Below the pieces are notes generated by a model. That model was not told the origin of the DNA. It saw only the letters and a list, made by a program, of their open reading frames with translations, and did not search any database. Position numbers and translations under genes: made by a program. 64,000 nt of DNA, from positions 1-64,000 of the forward strand of contig JBGSTC010000006.1 in NCBI GenBank assembly GCA_041736705.1. Reading direction: 5' to 3'. Numbering within the stretch: the stretch's first letter is position 1; the number at the start of each line of letters is the position of its first letter. The stretch is from GWE2-51-13 sp041736705. GTDB taxonomy: Bacteria; Bacillota_I; Bacilli_A; Erysipelotrichales; Erysipelotrichaceae. Positions 8,923-17,297 of the stretch are shown one piece after another.

Positions 8923-8931
8923 CAGTATACT
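8903..8931 (+). promoter_or_regulatory. Sigma-A promoter of the guanine riboswitch transcript
   Basis: TTGACG (8903-8908), 17-base spacer, TATACT (8926-8931). The predicted transcript starts about 8938, just before the riboswitch aptamer. Confidence 0.75.
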
Positions 8932-8950
8932 TTGAAAGTATTTAACATTA

Positions 8951-9099
8951 ACCTTCAATATAATGTCTGTAATATGGTCAGACAGTTTCTACCGGATCAC
9001 CGTAAACGATCCGACTACTGTGGTTAAGAAAACACTGGTACGGATCATCGCACTTTTTGTCGTTGATCCCATCAAGTCGGTTTCTTCCCGGCTTTTTTT
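8951..9099 (+). promoter_or_regulatory. Guanine riboswitch with terminator
   Basis: The aptamer shows the purine riboswitch consensus: ATATAATG at the P1/P2 junction, a P2 stem GTCTG/CAGAC with loop TAATATGGT, the joining segment CAGTTTCTACC, a P3 stem CGGATC/GATCCG with loop ACCGTAAAC, and GACTAC at the P3/P1 junction. The discriminating pyrimidine in GACTA is C, which indicates guanine (or hypoxanthine/xanthine) rather than adenine. The outer P1 pairing is imperfect. Downstream, AAGTCGG/CCGGCTT plus seven T (9074-9099) forms an intrinsic terminator. AAGAAAAC just after P1 can pair with GTTTCTT in the terminator, a plausible antiterminator. High guanine would switch off the permease gene. 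Confidence 0.9.
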
Positions 9100-9139
9100 G
9101 TTTGTTACTGTTAAATAACCAGAAAAAGGAGAAAGAAAC

Positions 9140-10519
9140 ATGGAGAAATTTTTCAAATTTAAACAGTATGGAACCACTTTCCGTACCGAAGTCGTCGCCG
9201 GTTTTACGACGTTCTTCACCATGGCTTACATTTTGATCGTCAATCCGAGCATTCTATCGATGACCGGATTGGACAGAGGTGCCGTCTTCCTTGCGACGAT
9301 CTTCGCTTCCGCAATCGCGACCCTCATCATGGGCTTGTTCGCGAACGTTCCTTACGCCTTGGCGCCGGGGATGGGCTTGAACGCCTTCTTCACCTTCGTC
9401 GTCGTCTTCGGCTTGGGATTCACCCCGTACGAAGCGTTGGCGATGGTCTTCATCTGCGGTTTGATCAACATCTTCATCACGGTCACCCGCGTACGCAAAC
9501 ACATCGTTAAATCGATTCCGGTATCCCTCCAGCACGCCATCGGGGGCGGGATCGGTCTCTTCATCGCATTCATCGGCTTCAACGATGCCAAAATGCTTCT
9601 GTTGTCCCCGTTCACCGAATTCGGCACGGGTTACACCGAACTGTTGGCGTTCAAATCGCCTTCGCAAGTATTGTTCATCTTCGGCTTGTTGCTGACGATC
9701 GTCCTGATGGCCCGTAAGGTCAAAGGCGCCATGTTGATTTCCATCGTCGTCACGACGCTGGTCGGTATTCCTCTGAATGTCGTCAACTTCGCGACCGCCA
9801 ACATCGACCCCAACGCCGTCGTCAATGCGTTTACTCAATTAGGTTTAATCTTCGGTAAAGCCGTCACGGAAGGTCTGCCGACCTTGTTCGCGGACGCGAC
9901 CCGTCTTCCGGTCGTCTTGACCACCATCTTCGCCTTTAGCTTATCGGATACCTTCGACACCATCGGAACCTTCATCGGTACCGGACGTCGTACGGGCATC
10001 TTCTCGGAAGAAGACGAAAAAGCGCTTGAAAACGGTAAAGGTTTCTCCAGCCGTATGGATAAAGCGTTGTTCGCCGATGCGATCGCGACTTCGGTCGGCG
10101 CTCTGCTCGGTACGTCCAACACCACCACGTACATCGAATCCGCAGCCGGCATCGAAGAAGGCGGCCGTACCGGTTTGACCGCCGTCGTCGTCGCGTTGTT
10201 GTTCTTGGTCTCCATCGTCGCCGCTCCGTTTGTCGGTCTCGTCCCGGCATCCGCCACCGGACCGATCTTGGTCGTCATCGGGGTTTTGATGGCCGGTGCT
10301 TTCGCCGACATCAACTGGACCGATTTCGCCGAAGCCGTCCCGGCGTTCTTCGCCGCCGCCTTCATGGCGTTCTTCTACAACATTTCCTACGGTATCGGCT
10401 TCGCGTTCATCTCGTATGTCGTGATCAAAGTCGTCCAAGGAAAAGTAAAAGAAATCCATCCGATCCTCGGCGTCGCCGCAGCGTTGTTCGTTTTGAACTT
10501 CGTCTTCATGGCGATCTAG
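9140..10519 (+). CDS. Guanine/hypoxanthine permease (AzgA-type NCS2)
   Basis: A 459-residue transporter with twelve to fourteen membrane segments. The sequence begins with the AzgA/PbuG-type block TTFRTEVVAGFTTFFTMAYI, contains APGMGLNAFF (residues 75-84), the SDTFDTIGTFIGTG block (about 262-276) and ALLGTSNTTTYIESAAGI, all diagnostic of the purine branch of nucleobase cation symporter 2. It imports guanine and/or hypoxanthine by proton symport. The guanine riboswitch directly upstream supports the substrate. RBS is AAAAAGGAGAAAG. The close B. subtilis counterparts are PbuG and PbuO; which of these it corresponds to cannot be decided. Confidence 0.92.
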   Translation: MEKFFKFKQYGTTFRTEVVAGFTTFFTMAYILIVNPSILSMTGLDRGAVFLATIFASAIATLIMGLFANVPYALAPGMGLNAFFTFVVVFGLGFTPYEALAMVFICGLINIFITVTRVRKHIVKSIPVSLQHAIGGGIGLFIAFIGFNDAKMLLLSPFTEFGTGYTELLAFKSPSQVLFIFGLLLTIVLMARKVKGAMLISIVVTTLVGIPLNVVNFATANIDPNAVVNAFTQLGLIFGKAVTEGLPTLFADATRLPVVLTTIFAFSLSDTFDTIGTFIGTGRRTGIFSEEDEKALENGKGFSSRMDKALFADAIATSVGALLGTSNTTTYIESAAGIEEGGRTGLTAVVVALLFLVSIVAAPFVGLVPASATGPILVVIGVLMAGAFADINWTDFAEAVPAFFAAAFMAFFYNISYGIGFAFISYVVIKVVQGKVKEIHPILGVAAALFVLNFVFMAI

Positions 10520-10546
10520 TTTCTCGCAAATTCGCTCTGAAAAATC

Positions 10547-10575
10547 TATACAAGTGTTTCATCGTATGATATTAT
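10547..10575 (+). promoter_or_regulatory. Promoter of the uracil permease leader
   Basis: TATACA (10547-10552), 17-base spacer, TATTAT (10570-10575). The leader RNA with the PyrR site starts just downstream. Confidence 0.6.
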
Positions 10576-10587
10576 ACCGTCAGTAAT

Positions 10588-10678
10588 GGTCCTTTAAGTC
10601 GATCCCGAGAGGTCGGCAAGGCGCTGCAGTTGGTTTTGCCGAAACCAAGGGTCCGTGTACGCACAGACCCTTTTTTTT
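10588..10678 (+). promoter_or_regulatory. PyrR-dependent attenuator leader
   Basis: The leader carries GATCCCGAGAGGTC (10601-10613), very close to the PyrR-binding loop consensus (UCCNGNGAGG), inside a stem TCCTTTAAGTC...AAGG. CGGCAA on the 3' side of this hairpin (10614-10619) can instead pair with TTGCCG (10636-10641), the expected antiterminator. A terminator hairpin AAGGGTC/GACCCTT with eight T follows (10647-10678). The three mutually exclusive hairpins are the classic pyr attenuation layout: UMP-loaded PyrR stabilises the first hairpin and allows termination. A hairpin TTGGTTT/AAACCAA (10630-10648) is an additional alternative pairing. Confidence 0.85.
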
Positions 10679-10730
10679 GGAAAATGGACCTTACGACGTA
10701 TTCCCGAAAGGGAAAAAAGGAGAAAAACCC

Positions 10731-12032
10731 ATGAGTACGCTTATCCACGGTTATTTACCTGAAGAACGTCCGACATTCGGAAAACTGATCCTGTTTGCCT
10801 TACAGCAAATCCTGGTCATGTTCCCGGCGACGGTCCTGGTCGCATTGCTGACCGGTTTCCACATCAGTACGACGATTTTCGCTTCCGGTTTCGCCACCCT
10901 CTGCTTCATCTTCGTCACCAAAGGGAAAATCCCTCTCTATTACGGATCCAGCTTCTCCTACATCGCCGCGATCGTCGGCATCACGGGTGCGAAGTTCGGG
11001 GTCGTCGCTTCCGACGCCTTGATCTCGGCCGCCCAGTTCGGCGTCATCATGTCGGGTTTGGTTTCCATCGCCGCCGGGTTGGTGGTCTCGCGTTTCGGCC
11101 GTGAAGCGATCGAACGCGTCCTGCCTCCGACCATCACCGGGTCCATCGCGATCGTCATCGGGATTTCCTTGACAGGCGTCGCCATGACGGGTGCGGTCCT
11201 TGAAAACGGCGTCGCTTCCAATAACGCCGTGACCGTCGCTCTCATCACCTTGGTCTCCACCATCCTCTTTTCGGTCTATCTCAAAGGCGTCTGGGCGCAG
11301 TTGCCCATCCTGCTTGGCATCTTGGTCGGTTACGGCGTCTCCATCGCCTTGGGCATGGTCGATTTCGCCCCGGTCTTCGCCGGCAACGTCATCCAAGCCC
11401 CGCACTTCACCTTCCCGACCGTTTCCTGGCCGGCCGTCTTCGCCATCATGCCGATCGCGATTGCGACCATTCCGGAATCGACCGCGCACTTGTTCCAATT
11501 GGACATCTACGTCAACGACTTGGCAAAGAAAAAAGGTGCGAAACATTATGACATCGCCGAAAAACTCGGCTTGAACCTCATCGGGGACGGCATCGGGGAC
11601 ATCGTATCTTCCTTGATCGGCGGACCTGCCGGAACCAACTACGGGGAAAACCTCTCCACGATGGCCATCACGAAGAACTTCTCGGTTTGGGTATTGGGCG
11701 TGGCTGCCGTCATCACGATGGTCATCTCCTTCGTCAATCCCTTAAGCGCCTTGGTCTTGACCATCCCCGCGTCGGTCATCAACGGCGCCTGCATCTACCT
11801 GTTCGGCATCATCGGGGCGCAGGGGATCGCGATCATGATCGAACGTAAAGTCGACATGTTCAATTCGAAGAACCTCGCCATCATCGCGACCATCCTGACC
11901 ATCGGGTTGGGCGGAACCTACGGTTTCGCAGGCGGCATGATCCCGGCGTTCGGCTTCCAACTTCCGGCGATCGCGACGGCTTCGGTCTTCGGGATCCTGT
12001 TGAACCTCGCGTTAAGCTTCACCAAAGAATAA
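10731..12032 (+). CDS. pyrP: Uracil permease (NCS2, PyrP/UraA type)
   Basis: A 433-residue transporter of the UraA branch of nucleobase cation symporter 2. The N-terminus PEERPTFGKLILFALQQILVMFPATVLVALLTGF, the YYGSSFSYIAAI motif, the IATIPESTAHLFQLD block (NCS2 signature helix with the conserved Glu) and GGPAGTNYGENL are typical. It brings uracil in with a proton. The start is ATG after AAAAAAGGAGAAAAACCC; an upstream ATG at 10683 in the same frame lies between terminator and RBS and is not used. The PyrR attenuator upstream supports pyrimidine rather than xanthine transport. A terminator follows at 12042. Confidence 0.92.
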   Translation: MSTLIHGYLPEERPTFGKLILFALQQILVMFPATVLVALLTGFHISTTIFASGFATLCFIFVTKGKIPLYYGSSFSYIAAIVGITGAKFGVVASDALISAAQFGVIMSGLVSIAAGLVVSRFGREAIERVLPPTITGSIAIVIGISLTGVAMTGAVLENGVASNNAVTVALITLVSTILFSVYLKGVWAQLPILLGILVGYGVSIALGMVDFAPVFAGNVIQAPHFTFPTVSWPAVFAIMPIAIATIPESTAHLFQLDIYVNDLAKKKGAKHYDIAEKLGLNLIGDGIGDIVSSLIGGPAGTNYGENLSTMAITKNFSVWVLGVAAVITMVISFVNPLSALVLTIPASVINGACIYLFGIIGAQGIAIMIERKVDMFNSKNLAIIATILTIGLGGTYGFAGGMIPAFGFQLPAIATASVFGILLNLALSFTKE

Positions 12033-12041
12033 TCGTTCAAG

Positions 12042-12063
12042 GCAGGGGAAACCCTGCTTTTTT
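12042..12063 (+). terminator. Rho-independent terminator
   Basis: GCAGGG/CCCTGC with GAAA loop and six T after pyrP. Confidence 0.9.
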
Positions 12064-12136
12064 CATGCCTGATAAACATTTCACATTGACAAATCAATTT
12101 TTAGGAATCAGAATTAAATCATTAGGGGGAAGTCGG

Positions 12137-12460
12137 ATGAAACCATCTCGCACCCCCAAGGGATTTACCTTGATCGAACTTCTCATCGTTTTCGCCATCC
12201 TCGCCGTTCTCGCCGCCCTGATCATCCCGCGATATCTCCACCATATCGAACTCGCCGTCGATGCGACACACCAGGCGAATTGCCGTACGAAGTACTTCGA
12301 ATATGCCTTGGCGGTCTATGAGGCGAAAGGGGAGGAAGCGGAAGTTCCGACGCTTCCCGAGTGTACGATCACGGCGACGCAAAGCGGAGAGAAAATCACG
12401 AGTTTCAGTTGCGACTTCGGGTCCGGGAAGATTTTCTCGGCGCCGGATTTCCAGAAGTAA
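12137..12460 (+). CDS. Type IV pilin-like / pseudopilin protein
   Basis: A 107-residue protein. A short basic leader ends in PKG, followed by FTLIELLIVFAILAVLAA (residues 11-28), the exact class III signal recognised by prepilin peptidase with the conserved Glu5 of the mature protein. The rest is a small globular C-terminal part with three cysteines. It resembles ComGC/PilA-type subunits. ATG follows GGGGGAAGTCGG; the reading frame is open further upstream (12065) but without RBS. It stands alone: no pilus ATPase, platform protein or peptidase is nearby. Function could be DNA uptake or an adhesion fibre. Confidence 0.8.
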   Translation: MKPSRTPKGFTLIELLIVFAILAVLAALIIPRYLHHIELAVDATHQANCRTKYFEYALAVYEAKGEEAEVPTLPECTITATQSGEKITSFSCDFGSGKIFSAPDFQK

Positions 12461-12479
12461 AGCCCGAAGGGGCTTTTTT
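12461..12479 (+). terminator. Rho-independent terminator
   Basis: AGCCC/GGGCT, GAAG loop, six T, directly at the stop of the pilin-like gene. Confidence 0.85.
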
Positions 12480-12561
12480 GTTTGAGGAAGCCTTGTGAAA
12501 AAGGAAGGGAAACAAGTTCTAGTTTCGAGGGGAAAACAAGTCTGTAAATGACTTGAAAAAA

Positions 12562-12592
12562 TGAAAGCGATTACTTGTGAAAACGTAAACAA
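12562..12592 (+). promoter_or_regulatory. cre-like and Rex-like sites upstream of adhE
   Basis: TGAAAGCGATTACT (12562-12575) matches the catabolite-response element consensus in all but one position. It is followed by TTGTGAAAACGTAAACAA (12575-12592), which has one perfect and one degenerate half of the redox repressor Rex operator. Both lie just upstream of the adhE promoter. Assignment to CcpA and Rex is by inference from adhE control in other Bacillota. Confidence 0.45.
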
Positions 12593-12597
12593 AACCC

Positions 12598-12626
12598 TTG
12601 ACAAGAGAAAACGGGGTTGGTAAACT
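12598..12626 (+). promoter_or_regulatory. Sigma-A promoter of adhE
   Basis: TTGACA (12598-12603), 17-base spacer, TAAACT (12621-12626). Confidence 0.8.
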
Positions 12627-12667
12627 GTGCTCGTGAAAAGAGTAACAAATCACAAGAGGACAAACAC

Positions 12668-15334
12668 ATGGCAAAAAAAGAAACGAACCCGACCGTAGAA
12701 ACCACCAATGAAACCGTGCTCTCGTTTGAAGAAAAAGTAAGTCTGGAAGTCGATGCCTTGGTTCAGAAGGGATTAGTCGCCTTGGATCTGTTCCGTGAAC
12801 TCGACCAGGAACAAGTCGACTTGATCGTTGCGAAAGCGTCGGTCGCCGCCTTGGACCAACACGGCGAATTAGCCCTTATGGCCGTGAAAGAGACCGGCAG
12901 GGGCGTGTTTGAAGACAAGGCGACCAAGAACCTGTTCGCCTGCGAATTCGTCGTCAACGACATGCGTCACCTGAAGACCTGCGGGATCATCAGCGAGAAC
13001 GATGTCACCGGCATCACCGAAATCGCGGAACCGGTCGGCGTCGTCGCCGGGATCACCCCTGTCACCAACCCGACGTCCACGACGATCTTCAAGTGTCTCA
13101 TCGCGCTGAAGACACGCAACCCCATCATTTTCTCCTTCCATCCGGGGGCGCAGAACTGTTCTGCCGCATCCGCACGCATCGTCCGCGATGCAGCGGTCAA
13201 AGCCGGCGCACCGGCCGATTGCATCCAATGGATCGAAACGCCTTCCAAAGAAGCCACCGGCTTTCTGATGAACCACGACGGGGTCGCCACGATCCTTGCG
13301 ACCGGCGGCAACGCCATGGTGAAGGCGGCGTATTCCTGCGGTAAACCGGCGCTTGGTGTCGGTGCCGGAAACGTCCCAGCCTATATGGAAAAGACCTGCG
13401 ACGTCCGTCAAGCCGTCAACGACATCGTGATGTCAAAGGCGTTCGACAATGGGATGATCTGCGCCTCCGAACAATGCGTCGTCGTGGATCAGGAAATCGC
13501 GGCGCAATCGTTTGAACTCTTTGCCCGCTACGGCGTCTACTTCGTCAACGAAGAAGAAAAAGCCAAGCTTGAAACCTATATGTTCGGCTGTTCCTCCGCC
13601 AGCGGCGCCTGTACGCCCTCGGCCAACCTCAACCCCAACGTCGTCGGGAAATCGGCGTTGTGGATCGCCGAACAAGCCGGATTCAAGGTACCCGCCAACA
13701 CCATCATCCTGGGTGTGAAGGTTTCCGAAATCGGCTTGAAGGAACCCTGCACGAAAGAAAAACTCAGCCCGGTCCTGGCGTTCATCGTCAGCACGTCGAC
13801 CGAGGAAGGCATCCGTTATGCCCGCGAAATGGTCGAATACCACGGCTTGGGCCACTCCGCCGCCATCCATACGGAAGACAAGAAAATCGCGGATGAATTC
13901 GGTAAACAATGCAAGGCGATCCGCATCATCTGGAACTCGCCGGCGACCTTCGGGGGGATCGGGAATGTCTACAACGCCTTCATCCCGTCCTTGACCCTGG
14001 GCTGCGGATCCTACGGCCACAACTCCGTCTCCAACAACGTCTCCGCCATCAACCTCCTCAACATCAAACGCATCGGTCGTCGTAACAACAATATGCAGTG
14101 GTTCAAGATCCCCTCGAAGATCTACTTCGAACGCAATTCCATCCAATATCTTCAGCAAATGAAGGACATCGAACGCGTCTTCGTCGTCACCGACCGTTCC
14201 ATGGTCGATTTGGGCTACTATGCCAAAATCGTCGACCAGCTCAACCTGCGCCGCAAGAAAGTGCAGATCCAGTTGTTCTGCGACGTCGAACCCGACCCTT
14301 CGCTGGAAACCGTCCGTAAAGGCTTCGAGTTGATGCAATCGTTCAAACCCGATACCATCATCGCCCTGGGCGGCGGTTCCCCGATGGACGCCGCGAAAGG
14401 GATGTGGTTGTTCTACGAACATCCGGAAGTCGACTTCGACGATCTGAAGCAGAAGTTCATGGACATCCGCAAACGCGCCTTCCGTTATCCGGAACTCGGC
14501 AAGAAGACGCAGCTCGTCTGCATTCCGACGACGTCGGGGACGGGAAGCGAAGTGACGCCCTTCGCGGTCTTGACCGATAAGCGCGTCAATAAGAAATATC
14601 CTCTGGCCGACTATTCCTTAACCCCCACGGTCGCGATCGTCGACTCGACCTTGACGATGAATCTGCCGGCCGGCGTGACGGCGGATACCGGGATGGACGT
14701 CCTGACCCATGCGACGGAAGCTTATGTTTCCACTTTGGCCAGCGACTTCACCGACGGGCTTTGCCTGCAAGCCATCAAGATGGTCTTCGAATTCCTCCCC
14801 CGCGCCGTAGCCAACGGCAAGAACGATCCGGAAGCACGTGAGAAGATGCATAACGCTTCCACGATGGCCGGGATGGCGTTCGCCAATAGTTTCCTCGGGA
14901 TCAACCACTCCCTCGCCCACAAGATCGGCGGGACCTGGCACGTGCCCCACGGACGCGCCAACGCCATATTGATGCCGCATGTCATCCGCTATAACGGAAC
15001 CTTCCCGAGCAAACCGGCGACCTGGCCGAAATACAACTATTACAAAGCCGATGAAAAGTACCAGACCTTGGCGAAAATGCTGGGTCTGCCCGCAAGCACC
15101 CCGGAAGAAGGCGTCAAATCCTATGCGGACGCCTGCGATCAATTGGCCAAAAGCGTCGGAATCAAGATGACCTTGGCTGCCCAGGGCATCAGCGAAGAAG
15201 CTTTCAAGCAAGATCTCGATATGGTCGCGATGCTGGCCTATGAAGACCAATGCACCCCTTGCAACCCGCGTCTGCCTTTGGTCAACGACATGAAGGAAAT
15301 CCTACGTCAAGCCTACTACGGTTCGAAAGAATAG
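12668..15334 (+). CDS. adhE: Bifunctional acetaldehyde-CoA/alcohol dehydrogenase AdhE
   Basis: An 888-residue fusion of an N-terminal CoA-acylating aldehyde dehydrogenase (residues about 20-450, catalytic Cys near 265 in NGMICASEQ) and a C-terminal iron-dependent alcohol dehydrogenase (about 470-880; NAD motif GGGSPMDAAKG and the His cluster HSLAHKIGGTWH-VPHGRAN). It converts acetyl-CoA to ethanol and regenerates NAD+, and forms spirosomes in many species. Full length for the family. Start ATG at 12668 was chosen because an earlier GTG at 12617 lies inside the promoter. Upstream lie cre-like and Rex-like sites. It shows a fermentative life style. Confidence 0.95.
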   Translation: MAKKETNPTVETTNETVLSFEEKVSLEVDALVQKGLVALDLFRELDQEQVDLIVAKASVAALDQHGELALMAVKETGRGVFEDKATKNLFACEFVVNDMRHLKTCGIISENDVTGITEIAEPVGVVAGITPVTNPTSTTIFKCLIALKTRNPIIFSFHPGAQNCSAASARIVRDAAVKAGAPADCIQWIETPSKEATGFLMNHDGVATILATGGNAMVKAAYSCGKPALGVGAGNVPAYMEKTCDVRQAVNDIVMSKAFDNGMICASEQCVVVDQEIAAQSFELFARYGVYFVNEEEKAKLETYMFGCSSASGACTPSANLNPNVVGKSALWIAEQAGFKVPANTIILGVKVSEIGLKEPCTKEKLSPVLAFIVSTSTEEGIRYAREMVEYHGLGHSAAIHTEDKKIADEFGKQCKAIRIIWNSPATFGGIGNVYNAFIPSLTLGCGSYGHNSVSNNVSAINLLNIKRIGRRNNNMQWFKIPSKIYFERNSIQYLQQMKDIERVFVVTDRSMVDLGYYAKIVDQLNLRRKKVQIQLFCDVEPDPSLETVRKGFELMQSFKPDTIIALGGGSPMDAAKGMWLFYEHPEVDFDDLKQKFMDIRKRAFRYPELGKKTQLVCIPTTSGTGSEVTPFAVLTDKRVNKKYPLADYSLTPTVAIVDSTLTMNLPAGVTADTGMDVLTHATEAYVSTLASDFTDGLCLQAIKMVFEFLPRAVANGKNDPEAREKMHNASTMAGMAFANSFLGINHSLAHKIGGTWHVPHGRANAILMPHVIRYNGTFPSKPATWPKYNYYKADEKYQTLAKMLGLPASTPEEGVKSYADACDQLAKSVGIKMTLAAQGISEEAFKQDLDMVAMLAYEDQCTPCNPRLPLVNDMKEILRQAYYGSKE

Positions 15335-15377
15335 AATCAGAAGAGCATCTATGCTAAAATGGCATGGTAACGAAACC

Positions 15378-15400
15378 AACCCCGTTGCGACGGGGTTTTC
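15378..15400 (+). terminator. Probable terminator between adhE and the Mrp gene
   Basis: AACCCCG/CGGGGTT stem, six-base loop, followed by TTTTC. It lies 44 bases after adhE and just before the next RBS, so it could also act as a leader hairpin. Confidence 0.6.
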
Positions 15401-15413
15401 TTAAGGGAGAAAC

Positions 15414-16208
15414 ATGAGCGAAAAAACACTGGATCCGAAATTCAACCCCTTCTTCGCACGACCGAAGAAATCAACCAAGATCGCCTCGATGATCGCCATC
15501 GTCTCAGGGAAAGGCGGGGTCGGGAAATCGACCGTCACCAGCCTCTTGGCGACCCATACCCAACGATTGGGATTACAGACGGCGATCTTGGACGGCGACA
15601 TCACCGGACCTTCGATGGCTCGGATGTTCGGCATCAAGGAAAACGCACGGGGGGATGAAGAGGGGATCTATCCCGCCATCACGGCTACCGGAATCGAACT
15701 GATGAGTTCCAATATGATGTTGGAGAACGAAGACACCCCGGTCTTATGGCGTGGACCGATGATCGGCAACGCCGTGAAAGAATTCTACACCGACGTCCTC
15801 TGGGGCAATGTGGATGTGATGTACGTGGACATGCCTCCGGGCACAGGGGACGTCCCCTTGACCGTCTACCAGTCTCTCCCCCTCAAAGGGATCATCCTGG
15901 TCACCACCCCCCAGGACCTCGTCTCGATGATCGTCTCCAAAGCCGTCTCGATGGCCAACCAGATGAACATTCCAATCCTCGGGATCGTCGAAAACATGAG
16001 TTATATGGAATGCGGACATTGCGGAGAAAAGATGTATCCTTTCGGTCAAAGCAAACTGGAAGAATTCGCCGCGAACTATGACCTTCCGATCTTGGCCAAA
16101 CTCCCCATCCGTCCCGAATACAACGAAATGGCGGACAAAGGGCAGGTCGAGGAGATCGTCAGCGAAGAATTCGAAGCAGTCGTCGAAAAACTCTTCCCCT
16201 TGGAATGA
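15414..16208 (+). CDS. Mrp/NBP35-type Fe-S cluster carrier P-loop ATPase
   Basis: A 264-residue protein with the deviant Walker A SGKGGVGKST (residues 31-40), the switch segment DGDITGPSMARMFG, and VDMPPGTGDVPL (about 140-151). A CGHC pair near residue 200 provides the conserved cysteines that bridge a 4Fe-4S cluster in the dimer. Mrp (ApbC) proteins assemble and deliver iron-sulfur clusters in the cytoplasm. The N-terminal DUF59 domain found in some homologues is absent. RBS is AAGGGAGAAAC. It is followed 58 bases later by cysE. Confidence 0.9.
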   Translation: MSEKTLDPKFNPFFARPKKSTKIASMIAIVSGKGGVGKSTVTSLLATHTQRLGLQTAILDGDITGPSMARMFGIKENARGDEEGIYPAITATGIELMSSNMMLENEDTPVLWRGPMIGNAVKEFYTDVLWGNVDVMYVDMPPGTGDVPLTVYQSLPLKGIILVTTPQDLVSMIVSKAVSMANQMNIPILGIVENMSYMECGHCGEKMYPFGQSKLEEFAANYDLPILAKLPIRPEYNEMADKGQVEEIVSEEFEAVVEKLFPLE

Positions 16209-16266
16209 ATCGCTTCCTTTTCGGAAGTGGATGTGATAGACTATTGTTTCTCAAAGGATGGGTGCT

Positions 16267-16788
16267 ATGAAAAAGATGTGGGATACCGCAAAATCGATCT
16301 ATACCCGCGACCCCGCCGCCAAAAGCGTTTGGGAAGTGGTTTTCCTTTATCCCGGCTTCCATGTCTTGGGATTCTACCGCATCGGGAATTTCTTCTACCG
16401 TCATCATCGCTTCTTCATTGCCCGTCTTTTCGGACAATGGGGACGCTTCTGGACGGGGATCGAAATCCACCCCGGGGCGACCATCGGCCGCCGTCTGTTC
16501 ATCGACCATGGTTTCGGAACCGTCATCGGCGAAACCTCGATCATCGGCGACGATTGCCTGATCTATCATAACGTCACCTTGGGCGGTACGACTTTGGATG
16601 AAGTCAAACGCCATCCGACCTTGGGCGACAATGTCACCGTCGGCGCAGGGGCGCAGATCCTCGGTCCGATCCGACTCGGCGATTATTCGCGGGTCGGAGC
16701 TAACGCGGTGGTCGTCCGCGAAGTCGAAGATTTCCAAACCGTCGCCGGTATCCCCGCGCGACCCATCGAATCCAAATCGAAAGAATAA
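16267..16788 (+). CDS. cysE: Serine O-acetyltransferase CysE
   Basis: A 173-residue enzyme of the left-handed beta-helix acyltransferase family. The N-terminal helical part and the hexapeptide repeat part (GIEIHPGATIGRRLF, DHGFGTVIGETS, NVTLGGTT, VTVGAGAQILG, SRVGANAVV) are intact, with the catalytic His in HPGATIG/DHG. It transfers acetyl from acetyl-CoA to L-serine, the first step of cysteine synthesis. The shorter start at 16267 is preferred because CAAAGGATGG lies at RBS distance; ATG at 16258 would add three residues. A shared bidirectional terminator follows. No cysK partner is in the window. Confidence 0.92.
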   Translation: MKKMWDTAKSIYTRDPAAKSVWEVVFLYPGFHVLGFYRIGNFFYRHHRFFIARLFGQWGRFWTGIEIHPGATIGRRLFIDHGFGTVIGETSIIGDDCLIYHNVTLGGTTLDEVKRHPTLGDNVTVGAGAQILGPIRLGDYSRVGANAVVVREVEDFQTVAGIPARPIESKSKE

Positions 16789-16791
16789 GAA

Positions 16792-16820
16792 AACCTGTCG
16801 ACGCAACGACAGGTTTTTTA
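16792..16820. terminator. Bidirectional terminator
   Basis: AACCTGTCG/CGACAGGTT, loop ACGCAA, with T on the plus side and A before the stem, so it serves both cysE (plus) and the convergent deaminase gene (minus). Confidence 0.85.
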
Positions 16821-17297
16821 GTACATTTCACGCCGGCTTTCCTGATACTCCGTGAAGAGCGCCAACCCTTTTTCCGGGTCGCATTGAACGATCTTCACCA
16901 ATTCCGGATCGTTTTCAGGTTCGACAAGATACCGACGGATGAAGTCATCCCGAAAACCGATCCGCGCGGCGTCTTTCGTCGTACACCCATAGATGATCGT
17001 CGCGATGTTCGCCCATAAAGCGGCGCTCAGGCACATCGGACAAGGATAGCAGGTGGTGACCAGGATGCATCCTTTTAAGTCATGGGTGCCGAGTTTTTTC
17101 CCAGCGCTTCGGATCGCGTTGATTTCGGAATGCGCCGTCGGGTCGTGGTCGCGCAGGACGGTGTTGGACGCCACGCAGACCAATTCATGGTCGGGATCGA
17201 GGATCACGGCGCCGAAGGGACCGCCGATCCCTACACGCATCGTTCTTTTCGCTTCTTCCACCGCCAGATCCATCGCTTCCTGGATCGTCATCGACAT
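16818..17297 (-). CDS. Guanine-deaminase-like nucleoside/base deaminase
   Basis: A 159-residue zinc deaminase. The block GIGGPFGAVI (residues 23-32), DPTAHSEINAIR (53-64; His and Glu of the HxE motif) and CYPCPMCLSA (82-91; PCxxC zinc ligands) are intact. The GIGGPFGAVI start and the C-terminal F-x-EY--S-R-EMY tail match the B. subtilis GuaD type rather than tRNA adenosine deaminase TadA. The product would convert guanine to xanthine in the cytoplasm. Two ATG codons are possible (17297 and 17291). It is transcribed convergently to cysE and divergently from the LacI gene. Confidence 0.75.
   Translation of the reverse strand: MSMTIQEAMDLAVEEAKRTMRVGIGGPFGAVILDPDHELVCVASNTVLRDHDPTAHSEINAIRSAGKKLGTHDLKGCILVTTCYPCPMCLSAALWANIATIIYGCTTKDAARIGFRDDFIRRYLVEPENDPELVKIVQCDPEKGLALFTEYQESRREMY

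Noticed and set aside
13433..14422. Long open frame on the minus strand inside adhE (329 codons)
   Set aside because: It is the antisense shadow of a GC-rich conserved gene, low-complexity (Asp/Gly/Val/Phe), with no RBS.
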